Numbered from the stretch's first letter, positions 35,486-44,534 are shown. The stretch: 64,000 nt of DNA from Blautia sp. BIOML-A1 (GCF_009883055.1 NZ_WWVR01000011.1:68054-132053), one strand, 5' to 3'. The notes: generated by a model from the sequence alone, not told the origin. Made by a program: numbers and translations.

Positions 35486-36124
35486 ATGATGGATCTAGCA
35501 GAGAAGTTTCAGAAAATCGGAGTTGTTCCGGTAGTAGTACTGGAAGATGTAAAGGATGCAGTTCCGCTTGCAGAGGCACTTGTTGAAGGGGGACTTCCAT
35601 GTGCAGAAGTTACATTTCGTACTGAGGCAGCGGAAGAATCTATCCGTCTTATGGCAGAGCAGTTTCCGGATATGCTTGTAGGAGCAGGAACTGTTCTTAC
35701 TAAGGAACAGGTGGATGCAGCTGCAGCAGCAGGTGCAAAGTTCATTGTAAGCCCAGGATTTGATCCAGAGATTGTAGACTACTGTCTGGAAAAAGAAATC
35801 CCTGTTTACCCGGGATGTGTTTCACCATCTGAGGTTGCTCAGGCAGTTAAAAGAGGACTTAAGGTTGTAAAATTCTTCCCGGCAGAACCGGCAGGCGGAC
35901 TTCCGATGATCAAAGCAATGGCTGCTCCTTATGTAGGACTTAAGTTTATGCCGACAGGCGGAATAAATGCAAAAAATCTTGAGGAATATCTTTCCTGCGA
36001 TAAAATCATCTGCTGTGGTGGAAGCTGGATGGTAAAAGGAGAGCTTGTCAAAGCAGGAGAGTTTGACAAAATCAGAGAACTGACCGCAGAGGCAAGAAAA
36101 CTGGTTGATTCCATCCGAAAATAA
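35486..36124 (+). CDS. eda: 2-keto-3-deoxy-6-phosphogluconate aldolase
   Basis: 212 aa TIM-barrel class I aldolase. The Schiff-base Lys is in KVVKFFPAEPAGG near residue 130, with the catalytic Glu in AEVTFRTEAAE near 43 and phosphate loop PTGGI near 158. It cleaves KDPG to pyruvate and glyceraldehyde 3-phosphate. It is the last gene of the gluconate operon and a terminator follows. Confidence 0.95.
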   Translation: MMDLAEKFQKIGVVPVVVLEDVKDAVPLAEALVEGGLPCAEVTFRTEAAEESIRLMAEQFPDMLVGAGTVLTKEQVDAAAAAGAKFIVSPGFDPEIVDYCLEKEIPVYPGCVSPSEVAQAVKRGLKVVKFFPAEPAGGLPMIKAMAAPYVGLKFMPTGGINAKNLEEYLSCDKIICCGGSWMVKGELVKAGEFDKIRELTAEARKLVDSIRK

Positions 36125-36155
36125 TTGGAAATCTTACACATATTCATATTCAGCG

Positions 36156-36198
36156 AAAAGCAGAGCCTTGTATTAAAACAGGGGTCTGCTTTTTTTTC
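36156..36198 (+). terminator. Intrinsic terminator of the gluconate operon
   Basis: AAAAGCAGA (36156-36164) pairs with TCTGCTTTT (36185-36193), followed by a continuous T run. Confidence 0.85.
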
Positions 36199-36249
36199 GA
36201 TTACAGCAATTTTTTATTCAAATTGCTTTGGTATAGTGAAGGAGAAATC

Positions 36250-36292
36250 TTGACAAATTCTTCAATCACTATATAATTACTAATGGTAATTA
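36250..36292 (+). promoter_or_regulatory. marR-MATE promoter with overlapping MarR operator
   Basis: Consensus TTGACA (36250-36255), 16-bp spacer and TATAAT (36272-36277). TAATTAC (36274-36280) and GTAATTA (36286-36292) form an inverted repeat covering the -10 and start site, as expected for autorepression by the adjacent MarR protein. Confidence 0.75.
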
Positions 36293-36321
36293 ACAAAGGT
36301 AACTATATAGGAGCGTGCGAT

Positions 36322-36777
36322 ATGACAAACGAAAAAGTTAAGAGAATGCTTGATGCATGTTATCAGGCAAAACGAATACGGGAATTACTTCCGCCACTCC
36401 CGCAGGGAGTTATGCCGTCTTATATTCAGTATATGGATACGATCCAGAAACTGGAAAAGCAGGGGATTCAGGTAAAGGTTTCGGATATCAGTAGTGTAAT
36501 GAATCTGCCGCGTCCGGGAGTGACCAGAACAGTAAAAGAGATGGAAACAAAGGGATATCTTCACAAGTTTGCATCTAAGGAGGATGGACGTGTCACATAC
36601 ATATCCATCACTGACGAGGGAAGAAAATTATCACAGAAATATGACCGAGATTATTTCAGCGAGCTGGCTCTTTCTCTCAGTGACATTTCAGAGGAAGACG
36701 CGGATTGTATGATCCAGACTATCGAGAAATTCTATCAGATCATGTGTGAGAGGAGAAAAGAATATGACAAACGATAA
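36322..36777 (+). CDS. MarR-family transcriptional regulator
   Basis: 151 aa from MTNEKVKRML with GGAG upstream. It has the MarR winged helix: VSDISSVMNLPRPGVTRTVKEMETKGYL (near 58-85) and the wing HKFASKEDGRVTYISITDEG. Helical termini should dimerise it. It overlaps the MATE gene by 14 bp and probably represses both through the dyad at 36274, with release by an efflux substrate. Confidence 0.9.
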   Translation: MTNEKVKRMLDACYQAKRIRELLPPLPQGVMPSYIQYMDTIQKLEKQGIQVKVSDISSVMNLPRPGVTRTVKEMETKGYLHKFASKEDGRVTYISITDEGRKLSQKYDRDYFSELALSLSDISEEDADCMIQTIEKFYQIMCERRKEYDKR

Positions 36778-38119
36778 AGCAGATTTTACCCGGGGAAGTA
36801 TCCTGAAAAAGCTGGTCGCGTTCATGATGCCGGTTCTTGGAGCATTAATCCTTCAGGCCATGTATGGTGCGGTTGACCTTCTGGTTGTAGGAAGATTTGG
36901 CTCCACATCAGGACTTTCCGCAGTTTCCACCGGAAGTCAGGTATTGAACCTGGTAACTTTTGTGGTAGTTCAGTTTGCAATGGGCATTACTGTTCTGATC
37001 GCCCGTTATCTTGGTGAAAAAAGACCGGAGAAAATAGGTGCAGTCATTGGCGGCGGAGCCGTTGTGTTTACAATCATATCTGTAGTATTGTTTTTTGTAA
37101 TGGTGTGTTTTGCACATCCGATTTCGGTACTTATGCAGGCACCGGCAGAGGCTGTTGATCTGACCTCCAGTTATGTACGGATCTGTGGAGGCGGTATCTT
37201 TTTTATTGTGGCTTATAACCTGCTGTCGGCAATTTTCCGTGGTCTGGGCGACAGTAAATCACCGCTTCTTTTCGTGCTGGTTGCATGCATCGTAAATGTA
37301 ATCGGAGATATGGTTCTGGTAGCCGGATTTCATATGGATGCAGCCGGTGCTGCAATTGCAACGGTCACAGCACAGGCACTTAGCGTAGTATTTGCTGTAC
37401 TTCTTCTTATCAAAAAAGAACTGCCGTTTACAATTAAAAAGAGTGATTTCAGACTCAATCCACAGTGTAAGAGATTTCTTCAGATTGGATTGCCGCTTGC
37501 ACTGCAGGAGTTTCTGACTCAGCTTTCTTTCCTTGCACTCTGTGCATTTGTCAACCGACTTGGTCTGGAGGCTTCCTCCGGATATGGAGTTGCCTGCAAG
37601 ATCGTTAACTTTGCGATGCTTGTACCAAGTTCGCTGATGCAGTCCATGGCATCCTTTGTATCTCAGAATGTGGGAGCGGGCAAGACAAAACGTGCGAAAC
37701 AGTCCATGTTTACAGGAATCGGAGTTGGGCTGGCGGTCGGATGTCTGGTATTTGTGCTTGTTATGTTTAAAGGCGATGTGGTCGCAGGTATTTTCTCAAC
37801 AGATGCATCCGTTATCCAGAATGCCTTTGCTTATCTGAAAGGTTTTGCACCGGAAACGATCGTAACTGCAATTTTATTCAGCATGGTTGGTTATTTCAAC
37901 GGAAATAACAAGACAGTCTGGGTCATGATCCAGGGCCTGGTACAGACACTTCTGGTTCGTCTGCCGCTGGCATATTATATGAGTATTCAGCCAAATGCAA
38001 GCCTGACCAGGATTGGTCTGGCAGCACCGGTGGCAACTGTAACAGGAATCATTCTGAATGTGGGATTCTTTGTATATCTGAATCGGGCAAAAAAAACAGC
38101 TACTTCTCCATCTTCTTAA
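36764..38119 (+). CDS. MATE-family efflux transporter, MarR-linked
   Basis: 451 aa, 12 predicted membrane segments, with GAGGAG eight bases upstream of ATG. MATE features include PVLGALILQAMYGAVDLLVVGRFG near 25 and the matching second half. It is a Na+- or H+-coupled exporter of drugs or cations. It is coupled to the marR gene. Its last 20 bp overlap the 3' end of the convergent second MATE gene. Confidence 0.92.
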   Translation: MTNDKADFTRGSILKKLVAFMMPVLGALILQAMYGAVDLLVVGRFGSTSGLSAVSTGSQVLNLVTFVVVQFAMGITVLIARYLGEKRPEKIGAVIGGGAVVFTIISVVLFFVMVCFAHPISVLMQAPAEAVDLTSSYVRICGGGIFFIVAYNLLSAIFRGLGDSKSPLLFVLVACIVNVIGDMVLVAGFHMDAAGAAIATVTAQALSVVFAVLLLIKKELPFTIKKSDFRLNPQCKRFLQIGLPLALQEFLTQLSFLALCAFVNRLGLEASSGYGVACKIVNFAMLVPSSLMQSMASFVSQNVGAGKTKRAKQSMFTGIGVGLAVGCLVFVLVMFKGDVVAGIFSTDASVIQNAFAYLKGFAPETIVTAILFSMVGYFNGNNKTVWVMIQGLVQTLLVRLPLAYYMSIQPNASLTRIGLAAPVATVTGIILNVGFFVYLNRAKKTATSPSS

Positions 38120-39461
38120 GCTCCGGCAGTACGGTACAGAGCATGGTCACAAAGCATATGCTTCCTCCAATTACGTTTGACACTGGTTCAGCGAGGAACA
38201 CACCTTTTGTTCCCATATGTAAGGCATATGGCATCAGATAGGTAAGCGGAACTACAATAAATACCTTGCGGAGCAGAGAGAAAAAAATCGCGAATTTCTT
38301 TTTGTTCAGGGACTTAAATACAGTCTGTCCGATATACTGCAGATCCATAAAAATAAAGGCAGCGAAATACTGTTTTAATGCGATTACGGCATCCTTCAAT
38401 AAAACCTTATCGGAGCTGAAAATGCGGATCAGTACTTCCGGGATTAAAATGATCATACTCCATGTAAAAGCGGTATAGATAAGAACCATGACTGACAGTA
38501 TAACACCGGCTTTGCGTACGTGCTTTGGGCGGCATGCACCATAATTGTAGCTCAGGATTGGAGATGCTCCTTCATTCATTGCATGAAGAGGTGTCTCTAT
38601 CAGCTGGCGTACACTGGAGACGATAGTCATAACAGAGATATAGATATCTCCTCCGGTAACAGAAAGTACATTGTTGCAGCAGATCGTTACAAGACTGTTT
38701 GTCAACTGCATGATAAAGCCGGCAGAGCCGAGACTTACAATATCTCTGGCATGACCGGTACACGCAGAAAACTCGTTTTTTCTAAGAAAACGTACTCTTA
38801 ATTCTGCTTTTTTTGTAAGGAAGAATAAAACAAATGCCGCGGATAAAGACTGAGATAATATGGTGGCAATTGCAGCCCCCTGCACTCCAAAACCAAGGAC
38901 AAAGATAAACAAAGGATCAAGCAGAAGGTTTGCAACAGCGCCAATGGCAACAGAAAGCATACCGATGGTTGAGTATCCCTGAGCATTGATAAAAGGATTC
39001 ATTCCAATGGAGATCATGGACGGTAAAGTACCGATCAGGTAGATCATCATATAAGAATAAGCATAGGTCAGAGCATTCTGAGAAGCACCGAATACGGTCA
39101 GTATCGGGCGGGCAAACAGAAAGCCGATAAGCATCAGGAAAACACCGCAGGTGCAGAGCATGGAGAAAGAGGTATCCATGATTTGTACGGCAGTGTTTTC
39201 CTGTTTTTTTCCTCTGTAAATAGAAAACAGTGGTGCACCGCCGCTTCCAAAGAGGTTTGCGAAGGCAGTGATGATCACGATCAGTGGGAAACAAAGCCCC
39301 ACTGCACCAAGTGCAGCGGTTCCTACTTCAGGGATTCGTGCAATATAAACACGGTCGACAATGTTATATAACAGGTTTAAAATCTGGGCAACCAGCATGG
39401 GCAAGGTGGCTGCCAGAATATTTCCGGTTACGGTTCCGTTTTCGAAATCAATTCTTTTCAT
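38100..39461 (-). CDS. MATE-family efflux transporter (NorM/MepA-like)
   Basis: 453 aa, 12 predicted membrane segments. The N-terminus ENGTVTGNILAATLPMLVAQILNLLYNIVDRVYIARI (cited here as residues 7-43) is typical of MATE proteins close to MepA. It has no adjacent regulator. It is not a recent copy of the plus-strand MATE gene: identity by eye is low. A minus-strand GGAATAT-type ribosome site precedes it. The convergent ends overlap by 20 bp. Confidence 0.92.
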   Translation of the reverse strand: MKRIDFENGTVTGNILAATLPMLVAQILNLLYNIVDRVYIARIPEVGTAALGAVGLCFPLIVIITAFANLFGSGGAPLFSIYRGKKQENTAVQIMDTSFSMLCTCGVFLMLIGFLFARPILTVFGASQNALTYAYSYMMIYLIGTLPSMISIGMNPFINAQGYSTIGMLSVAIGAVANLLLDPLFIFVLGFGVQGAAIATILSQSLSAAFVLFFLTKKAELRVRFLRKNEFSACTGHARDIVSLGSAGFIMQLTNSLVTICCNNVLSVTGGDIYISVMTIVSSVRQLIETPLHAMNEGASPILSYNYGACRPKHVRKAGVILSVMVLIYTAFTWSMIILIPEVLIRIFSSDKVLLKDAVIALKQYFAAFIFMDLQYIGQTVFKSLNKKKFAIFFSLLRKVFIVVPLTYLMPYALHMGTKGVFLAEPVSNVIGGSICFVTMLCTVLPELKKMEK

Positions 39462-39574
39462 TTTGCAGATATTCCTTTAAAAATTATTAATAACTGTTCA
39501 AAATCATTATTATTTAAGTATAGCACGGGGGAATTTGTATGTAAATTGCTGTGAAGCGTTACTTCGAGAAAATA

Positions 39575-39603
39575 TTGACAGTTGTTTCTCTACATGATAT
39601 GAT
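39575..39603 (+). promoter_or_regulatory. Promoter of the polyamine leader RNA
   Basis: Consensus TTGACA (39575-39580), a 17-bp spacer and TATGAT (39598-39603). Transcription should start near 39610, about 380 bases before the decarboxylase start codon. No other -10-like hexamer was seen between the terminator at 39887 and that gene. Confidence 0.75.
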
Positions 39604-39626
39604 AAATTCGATTTTGAGAGACGAAG

Positions 39627-39770
39627 ATGCAGAGTAACAGACAGAGTCTTTTCAAAGCAATTGTTTTGGACCACCCATCAGGGTTAAGGCCATACGGACA
39701 GCCGGGTCCACTGCCGATTATGGTAACTTTGGTTACCTTATTGATTGAGTTAGAAGCTCAAATTTTATAA
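39627..39770 (+). CDS. Possible 47-codon leader ORF within the polyamine leader
   Basis: ATG at 39627 opens 47 codons to a TAA at 39768. The product has a hydrophobic C-terminal segment (PLPIMVTLVTLLIELEAQIL) after a PYGQPGPLP stretch. The upstream sequence GAGAGACGAAG is a poor ribosome site. It overlaps the structured RNA, so it could be a sensing leader peptide or a chance frame. Confidence 0.3.
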   Translation: MQSNRQSLFKAIVLDHPSGLRPYGQPGPLPIMVTLVTLLIELEAQIL

Positions 39771-39886
39771 GTAGGTTCCTTTGATAACCGAGATGCGCCC
39801 AAAGCGCAGACTTGTGAAACGATCAATAAGAGTAGTAAAAGTATGATTGCTATATAGACTCTGACACGCATGCGAATACAGATCAG

Positions 39887-39930
39887 ACGCAGGTTTGTGG
39901 CTTAGTGCCCTAATCTGCGTTTTTTTATTT
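39887..39930 (+). terminator. Intrinsic terminator or attenuator ahead of speA
   Basis: ACGCAGGTT (39887-39895) pairs with AATCTGCGT (39912-39920, one G-T pair), followed by seven T residues. It lies 24 bases after the closing helix of the leader and 63 bases before the decarboxylase, so readthrough would be needed for operon expression. Confidence 0.85.
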
Positions 39931-39992
39931 TTGCTCAGTCTGTGGAATGTGGTTTGAGGGTTGAAGCAAAGGAAACTGGAAATGGAGGAATG

Positions 39993-41459
39993 ATGAAAGG
40001 AAGTCGATTTAAACTGAACCAGAATCATGCACCGATACATGAAGCTCTGGAGACTTTCCGACGCATGAGAGTTGTACCTTTTGATGTCCCCGGTCATAAG
40101 CGGGGGAGAGGTAATCCGGAACTGACAGAATTTCTGGGACAAAAATGTGTAGGGGTGGATGTCAACAGCATGAAACCACTGGACAACCTCTGTCATCCTG
40201 TATCTGTAATACGGGAAGCAGAAGAACTGGCAGCAGATGCTTTTGGAGCAGCACATGCATTTCTGATGGTGGGAGGTACGACAAGCTCCGTTCAGACAAT
40301 GGTGTTGACGGCCTGCAAGCGCGGAGATGAGATCATACTGCCCCGTAACGTTCACAGGAGTGTTTTGAATGCACTTGTCTTGTGTGGCGCAATTCCTGTT
40401 TATGTAAACCCGGAGGTGGATCAGAGACTTGGAATTTCCCTTGGAATGCGCAGGGAGCAGGTAGAAAAAGCAATAAAGGAACATCCGAAGGCAGTTGCGG
40501 TACTGGTAAATAATCCGACGTATTATGGAATATGTAGTGATCTGCGTGCGATCGTCAAGATGGCACATGATGCAGGAATGCTGTGCCTGGCAGATGAGGC
40601 TCATGGAACGCATTTTTATTTTGGCGGAGGTCTTCCGGTTTCGGCTATGGCAGCAGGTGCAGACATGGCATCGGTATCCATGCATAAAAGTGGGGGAAGT
40701 CTTACACAGTCGAGTCTTCTTCTTACAGGACCGAACGTACACGCGGGATATGTGCGTCAGATCATTAATCTGACACAGACCACTTCAGGAAGTTATCTTC
40801 TGATGTCAAGCCTTGACATTTCAAGAAGAAATCTTGCACAGCGCGGTCGTCAGATTTTTCACCAGGTAGCCGATATGGCGGAATATGCCAGAGAAGAAAT
40901 CAATGCGATCGGCGGTTATTATGCGTTTGGAAAAGAACTGGTAAATGGAAATTCGGTTTTTGATTTTGACATTACGAAATTAAGTGTACATACGCTGGAT
41001 ATCGGACTTGCAGGAATCGAAGTTTATGATATTCTGCGGGACGAATATGATATTCAGATAGAATTTGGTGACATTGGAAATATTCTTGCGTATCTTTCCA
41101 TCGGAGACCGAGCACAGGAAATAGAACGACTGGTAAGTGCACTTGCAGAGATCCGCAGACGTTTTCAGACAGACGGCTCAGGACTTCTCAGTCAGGAGTA
41201 TATTGATCCTCAGGTAGTGACAAGTCCTCAGGAGGCTTTTTATGCAGATAAATGCAGCCTGCCGCTTCGAGAAACCGAAGGAAAGGTCTGCAGTGAGTTT
41301 GTGATGTGTTATCCGCCGGGAATCCCGATTCTTGCGCCTGGAGAACGGATCACAGCAGAGATCCTGGATTATATTGAATATGCAAAGGCAAAGGGCTGCA
41401 ATATGACAGGACCTGAAGATCCGGATATTTTGAGACTGAATGTTCTGGCAGGGAGGTAA
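39993..41459 (+). CDS. speA: Orn/Lys/Arg decarboxylase, probable arginine decarboxylase
   Basis: 488 aa, fold-type I PLP enzyme of the short Firmicutes class. GGAGG lies four bases before ATG 39993 (ATG 39990 is adjacent). The N-terminus has PFDVPGHKRGRG, and the PLP Lys is in ASVSMHKSGGSLTQSS near residue 233, with the DEAH motif ADEAHGTHFYF near 203. The agmatinase three genes downstream makes arginine the best substrate. It is the first gene of the operon and has no visible promoter of its own after the terminator. Confidence 0.88.
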   Translation: MKGSRFKLNQNHAPIHEALETFRRMRVVPFDVPGHKRGRGNPELTEFLGQKCVGVDVNSMKPLDNLCHPVSVIREAEELAADAFGAAHAFLMVGGTTSSVQTMVLTACKRGDEIILPRNVHRSVLNALVLCGAIPVYVNPEVDQRLGISLGMRREQVEKAIKEHPKAVAVLVNNPTYYGICSDLRAIVKMAHDAGMLCLADEAHGTHFYFGGGLPVSAMAAGADMASVSMHKSGGSLTQSSLLLTGPNVHAGYVRQIINLTQTTSGSYLLMSSLDISRRNLAQRGRQIFHQVADMAEYAREEINAIGGYYAFGKELVNGNSVFDFDITKLSVHTLDIGLAGIEVYDILRDEYDIQIEFGDIGNILAYLSIGDRAQEIERLVSALAEIRRRFQTDGSGLLSQEYIDPQVVTSPQEAFYADKCSLPLRETEGKVCSEFVMCYPPGIPILAPGERITAEILDYIEYAKAKGCNMTGPEDPDILRLNVLAGR

Positions 41460-41464
41460 TGACA

Positions 41465-42319
41465 ATGGAAATGTGGTTTTCAGAATTTCATACACCGGAT
41501 GTCAAGCACAGTATCCGGGTAAATCGTCAGCTCTATTCGAAACAGAGCGACTATCAGAGAATTGATATCTTTGAGACACCGGAATTTGGACGTGTGCTGA
41601 CTCTGGATGGAAATGTAATGCTGACAGAGCGTGATGAATTTATCTATGATGAGATGATCACGCACGTGCCGATGGCAATACATAAGGAAGCAAGGGATAT
41701 TCTTGTGATTGGTGCCGGAGATGGCGGCGTTGTTCGTGAACTGACCAGATATGACAGAGTACGGCATATTGATCTGGTAGAAATGGATCCGATGGTTGTG
41801 GAAGCCTGTCGCGCATATCTTCCGGGAAATGCCTGCAGACTGGATGACAGAAGAGTACATCTTCATTATGAAAATGCGCTGAGATTTATCCGTCGGTGTG
41901 AAGCAAAATATGACCTCATCATTGTGGATTCTTCTGATCCGTTTGGCCCTTCTGAAGGTTTGTTTACCCGTGAATTCTATGGAAATTGTTACAATGCGCT
42001 GAAAGATGACGGGATTATGGTAAACCAGCAGGGAAGCCCGTTCTATGCGGAAGATGCACATGCCATGCAGCGCAGTCATAAGAGAATTGCCAGCACTTTT
42101 CAGATCAGCCGTGTTTATCAGGCACACATACCGACTTTTGCTGCGGGTTACTGGCTGTTTGGATTTGCCAGTAAAAAATATCATCCGGTGGATGATCTGG
42201 ATGCAGAGGCCTGGAATGCATTAAATCTTCGCACGCGCTACTATACGACAAGACTCCATAAAGGAGCATTTTATCTTCCGGCATTTCTGGAGGATATGCT
42301 GAAAGAAGTGGAGGAATAA
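41465..42319 (+). CDS. speE: Spermidine synthase-like aminopropyltransferase
   Basis: 284 aa from MEMWFSEFHTPD, with GGGAGG eight bases upstream; ATG 41459 is too close. Family motifs are GAGDGGVVRELTRYD near 80, VEMDPMVVEACRAYLPG near 103 and VDSSDPFGPSEGLFTREFY near 155, including the paired Asp residues that bind the amine. It transfers aminopropyl from decarboxylated SAM. No SAM decarboxylase (SpeD) is encoded in this operon, so the donor source or actual acceptor is open. Confidence 0.9.
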   Translation: MEMWFSEFHTPDVKHSIRVNRQLYSKQSDYQRIDIFETPEFGRVLTLDGNVMLTERDEFIYDEMITHVPMAIHKEARDILVIGAGDGGVVRELTRYDRVRHIDLVEMDPMVVEACRAYLPGNACRLDDRRVHLHYENALRFIRRCEAKYDLIIVDSSDPFGPSEGLFTREFYGNCYNALKDDGIMVNQQGSPFYAEDAHAMQRSHKRIASTFQISRVYQAHIPTFAAGYWLFGFASKKYHPVDDLDAEAWNALNLRTRYYTTRLHKGAFYLPAFLEDMLKEVEE

Positions 42320-42322
42320 TTT

Positions 42323-43180
42323 ATGATGTTACCTAATATAGAAACTTTTATCGGCTGTGAAAGCAGTTTTGAGGAGGCATCTGTTGTTCTTTACGGTGCA
42401 CCCTTTGATTCTACAACAAGTTTCCGTCCGGGTGCCCGGTTTGGTCCGTCAGCAATGCGACATGAGAGCTTTGGCCTGGAAACCTACAGTCCGTATCAGG
42501 ACAGAGATCTTATGGACATCAGAGCATTTGACAGCGGAGATCTGGAACTTTGTTTTGGAAGCAGTGAAATGGCACTTTCAGATATTGAAAAGAGAGCAGA
42601 AGAGATATTAAACGCAGGCAAATTCCCCCTGCTTCTGGGAGGCGAACATCTGGTGACACTGGCAGCTGTGCGTGCCGCAGCAGCTAAATATCCAGACCTT
42701 CATATCATTCATTTTGATGCACATGCAGATTTAAGAGATGATTATCTGGGAGCAAAATTAAGTCATGCCTGTGTGCTTCGAAGATGTCATGAAATTCTGG
42801 GAGATAATCACATTCATCAGTTCTGCATCCGAAGCGGTGAGAGAGAAGAATTTCAGTTTGCCAGAAAGCATACAGATTTTCATCCGTTTACGTTTGAGGG
42901 ATTGAAGGAAACGGTCAGGGAACTGAAAGAGAAACAGGTTCCGGTATATTTTACAATTGATCTGGATTGTCTGGATCCGTCAGTATTTCCAGGAACAGGA
43001 ACTCCGGAGGCAGGCGGCGTGAGTTTTGTGGAACTTCTTGAAGCTATCCGTACGGTTTCTCAGGTGAACTTGGTAGGAGCAGATGTCAATGAACTGGCGC
43101 CTATGCTGGATGCAAGCGGTGTTTCAACTGCAACGGCATGCAAGGTTCTTCGTGAACTGCTTCTGGCAGTTGCAAAATAA
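42323..43180 (+). CDS. speB: Agmatinase
   Basis: 285 aa, ureohydrolase family. The binuclear Mn ligands are in GGEHLVTLAAV near 102, HFDAHADLRDDY near 130 and IDLDCLDPSVFPGTGTPEAGG near 212. It hydrolyses agmatine to putrescine and urea, the step after SpeA. It starts 3 bp after the speE stop. Short gaps show a single operon. Confidence 0.95.
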   Translation: MMLPNIETFIGCESSFEEASVVLYGAPFDSTTSFRPGARFGPSAMRHESFGLETYSPYQDRDLMDIRAFDSGDLELCFGSSEMALSDIEKRAEEILNAGKFPLLLGGEHLVTLAAVRAAAAKYPDLHIIHFDAHADLRDDYLGAKLSHACVLRRCHEILGDNHIHQFCIRSGEREEFQFARKHTDFHPFTFEGLKETVRELKEKQVPVYFTIDLDCLDPSVFPGTGTPEAGGVSFVELLEAIRTVSQVNLVGADVNELAPMLDASGVSTATACKVLRELLLAVAK

Positions 43181-43274
43181 AATGATATCAGTGTCGTCCC
43201 CGGTACCATAAAAATAACATTATAAAATAAGACTGTTGAAGAAACAGTCAGTTATCAGGAAAAGGAGAAAAATT

Positions 43275-44534
43275 ATGAGCAGAGTACTTGTAATCGGCTG
43301 CGGAGGCGTAGCCAGTGTAGCAATTCAGAAATGTTGTCAGGTTGATGAGGTATTTACAGAAATGTGCATTGCAAGCCGTACGAAGGAAAAATGTGATGCA
43401 CTCGTGGAAAAACTGAAAGGAAAGACAAAGACAGTTCTTACTACAGCGAAGGTTGATGCAGATGATGTGGATCAGCTGATCGAACTGATCAACAGCTATA
43501 AACCAGAGCTGGTAATGAACATTGCACTTCCATATCAGGATCTGACGATCATGGATGCATGTCTGGCATGTGGCGTAAACTATATGGATACAGCAAACTA
43601 TGAGCCGGAAGATACTGATGATCCAAAGTGGCGTGCGATCTATGAAAAACGCTGTAAAGAAGAAGGATTTTCCGCATATTTTGACTATTCCTGGCAGTGG
43701 GCATACCGTAAAAAATTCGAGGATGCAGGTCTTACAGCACTGCTTGGATGCGGATTTGACCCGGGTGTTACACAGGCATACTGTGCCCATGCATTAAAGC
43801 ATGAGTTTGACCAGATTGATACCATTGATATCCTGGACTGCAACGGCGGTGATCATGGATATGCATTTGCGACAAACTTTAACCCGGAAATCAATCTTCG
43901 TGAAGTAAGTGCACCGGGAAGCTACTGGGAAGACGGACACTGGGTGGAGATCCCGCCAATGGATATCAAAAGAGAATATAATTTTGACCAGGTTGGAGAT
44001 AAGGATATGTATCTGCTTCACCATGAGGAAATTGAGTCTCTTGCAAAAACAATCCCGGGTGTAAAACGTATTCGCTTCTTTATGACTTTCGGACAGAGTT
44101 ATCTGGATCATATGCGTTGTCTTGAAGATGTAGGAATGCTTTCCACAACACCAATCCAGTACAATGGACAGGAAATCGTTCCAATCCAGTTTTTGAAAGC
44201 ACTGCTTCCGGATCCGGCAAGCCTTGGACCACGTACAAAAGGAAAAACAAATATCGGCTGTATCTTTACAGGTGTAAAAGACGGAAAAGAAAAGACATAC
44301 TATATCTATAATGTATGCGATCATCAGGAATGCTATCACGAAGTTGGAAGTCAGGCGATCAGCTATACAACCGGTGTTCCGGCAATGTGCGGAGCGCTTA
44401 TGATGCTGACAGGAAAGTGGATCAGACCAGGTGTGTATACAGTTGAAGAATTTGATCCGGATCCGTTCCTGGATGCACTCGACCGTTATGGCCTGCCGCG
44501 CAGTGAAAGCCACGATCCGAAGCTGGTAGACTGA
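43275..44534 (+). CDS. Carboxynorspermidine synthase (saccharopine-dehydrogenase fold)
   Basis: 419 aa from MSRVLVIGCGGVASV with AGGAG upstream. The N-terminal Rossmann motif (GCGGVASVAIQKC) binds NADP; later segments GFDPGVTQAYCAHAL and the DCNGGDHGY loop match the Lys9/CASDH family. It condenses putrescine with aspartate semialdehyde to carboxyspermidine (or the nor-form). The adjacent decarboxylase completes the route. A 94-bp gap separates it from speB, containing only a weak hairpin. Confidence 0.9.
   Translation: MSRVLVIGCGGVASVAIQKCCQVDEVFTEMCIASRTKEKCDALVEKLKGKTKTVLTTAKVDADDVDQLIELINSYKPELVMNIALPYQDLTIMDACLACGVNYMDTANYEPEDTDDPKWRAIYEKRCKEEGFSAYFDYSWQWAYRKKFEDAGLTALLGCGFDPGVTQAYCAHALKHEFDQIDTIDILDCNGGDHGYAFATNFNPEINLREVSAPGSYWEDGHWVEIPPMDIKREYNFDQVGDKDMYLLHHEEIESLAKTIPGVKRIRFFMTFGQSYLDHMRCLEDVGMLSTTPIQYNGQEIVPIQFLKALLPDPASLGPRTKGKTNIGCIFTGVKDGKEKTYYIYNVCDHQECYHEVGSQAISYTTGVPAMCGALMMLTGKWIRPGVYTVEEFDPDPFLDALDRYGLPRSESHDPKLVD

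Larger units (their letters stand above)
39608..39930 (+). ncRNA. Structured leader RNA upstream of the polyamine operon, unrecognised class
   Basis: Between a strong promoter and an intrinsic terminator lies an RNA with long-range pairing. CAGAGTCT (39642-39649) pairs with AGACTCTG (39856-39863) and AGCAAT (39656-39661) with ATTGCT (39846-39851). Inside is a three-way junction: GGACC (39668-39672) with GGTCC (39705-39709), enclosing ACCC/GGGT (39673-39684) and GGC/GCC (39688-39703). Other helices are GGTAAC/GTTACC (39722-39737), TTATTGAT/ATCAATAA (39738-39829) and TGCGC/GCGCA (39794-39808). It does not resemble any riboswitch consensus I recall. A stand-alone RNA such as 6S is the main alternative. 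Confidence 0.6.

Noticed and set aside
39608..39930. Assignment of the leader as 6S RNA, lysine, SAM, T-box, M-box or c-di-GMP riboswitch
   Set aside because: Conserved cores of these classes are not seen, and the internal three-way junction does not fit the rod shape of 6S. 6S is kept only as an alternative to be tested with Rfam.
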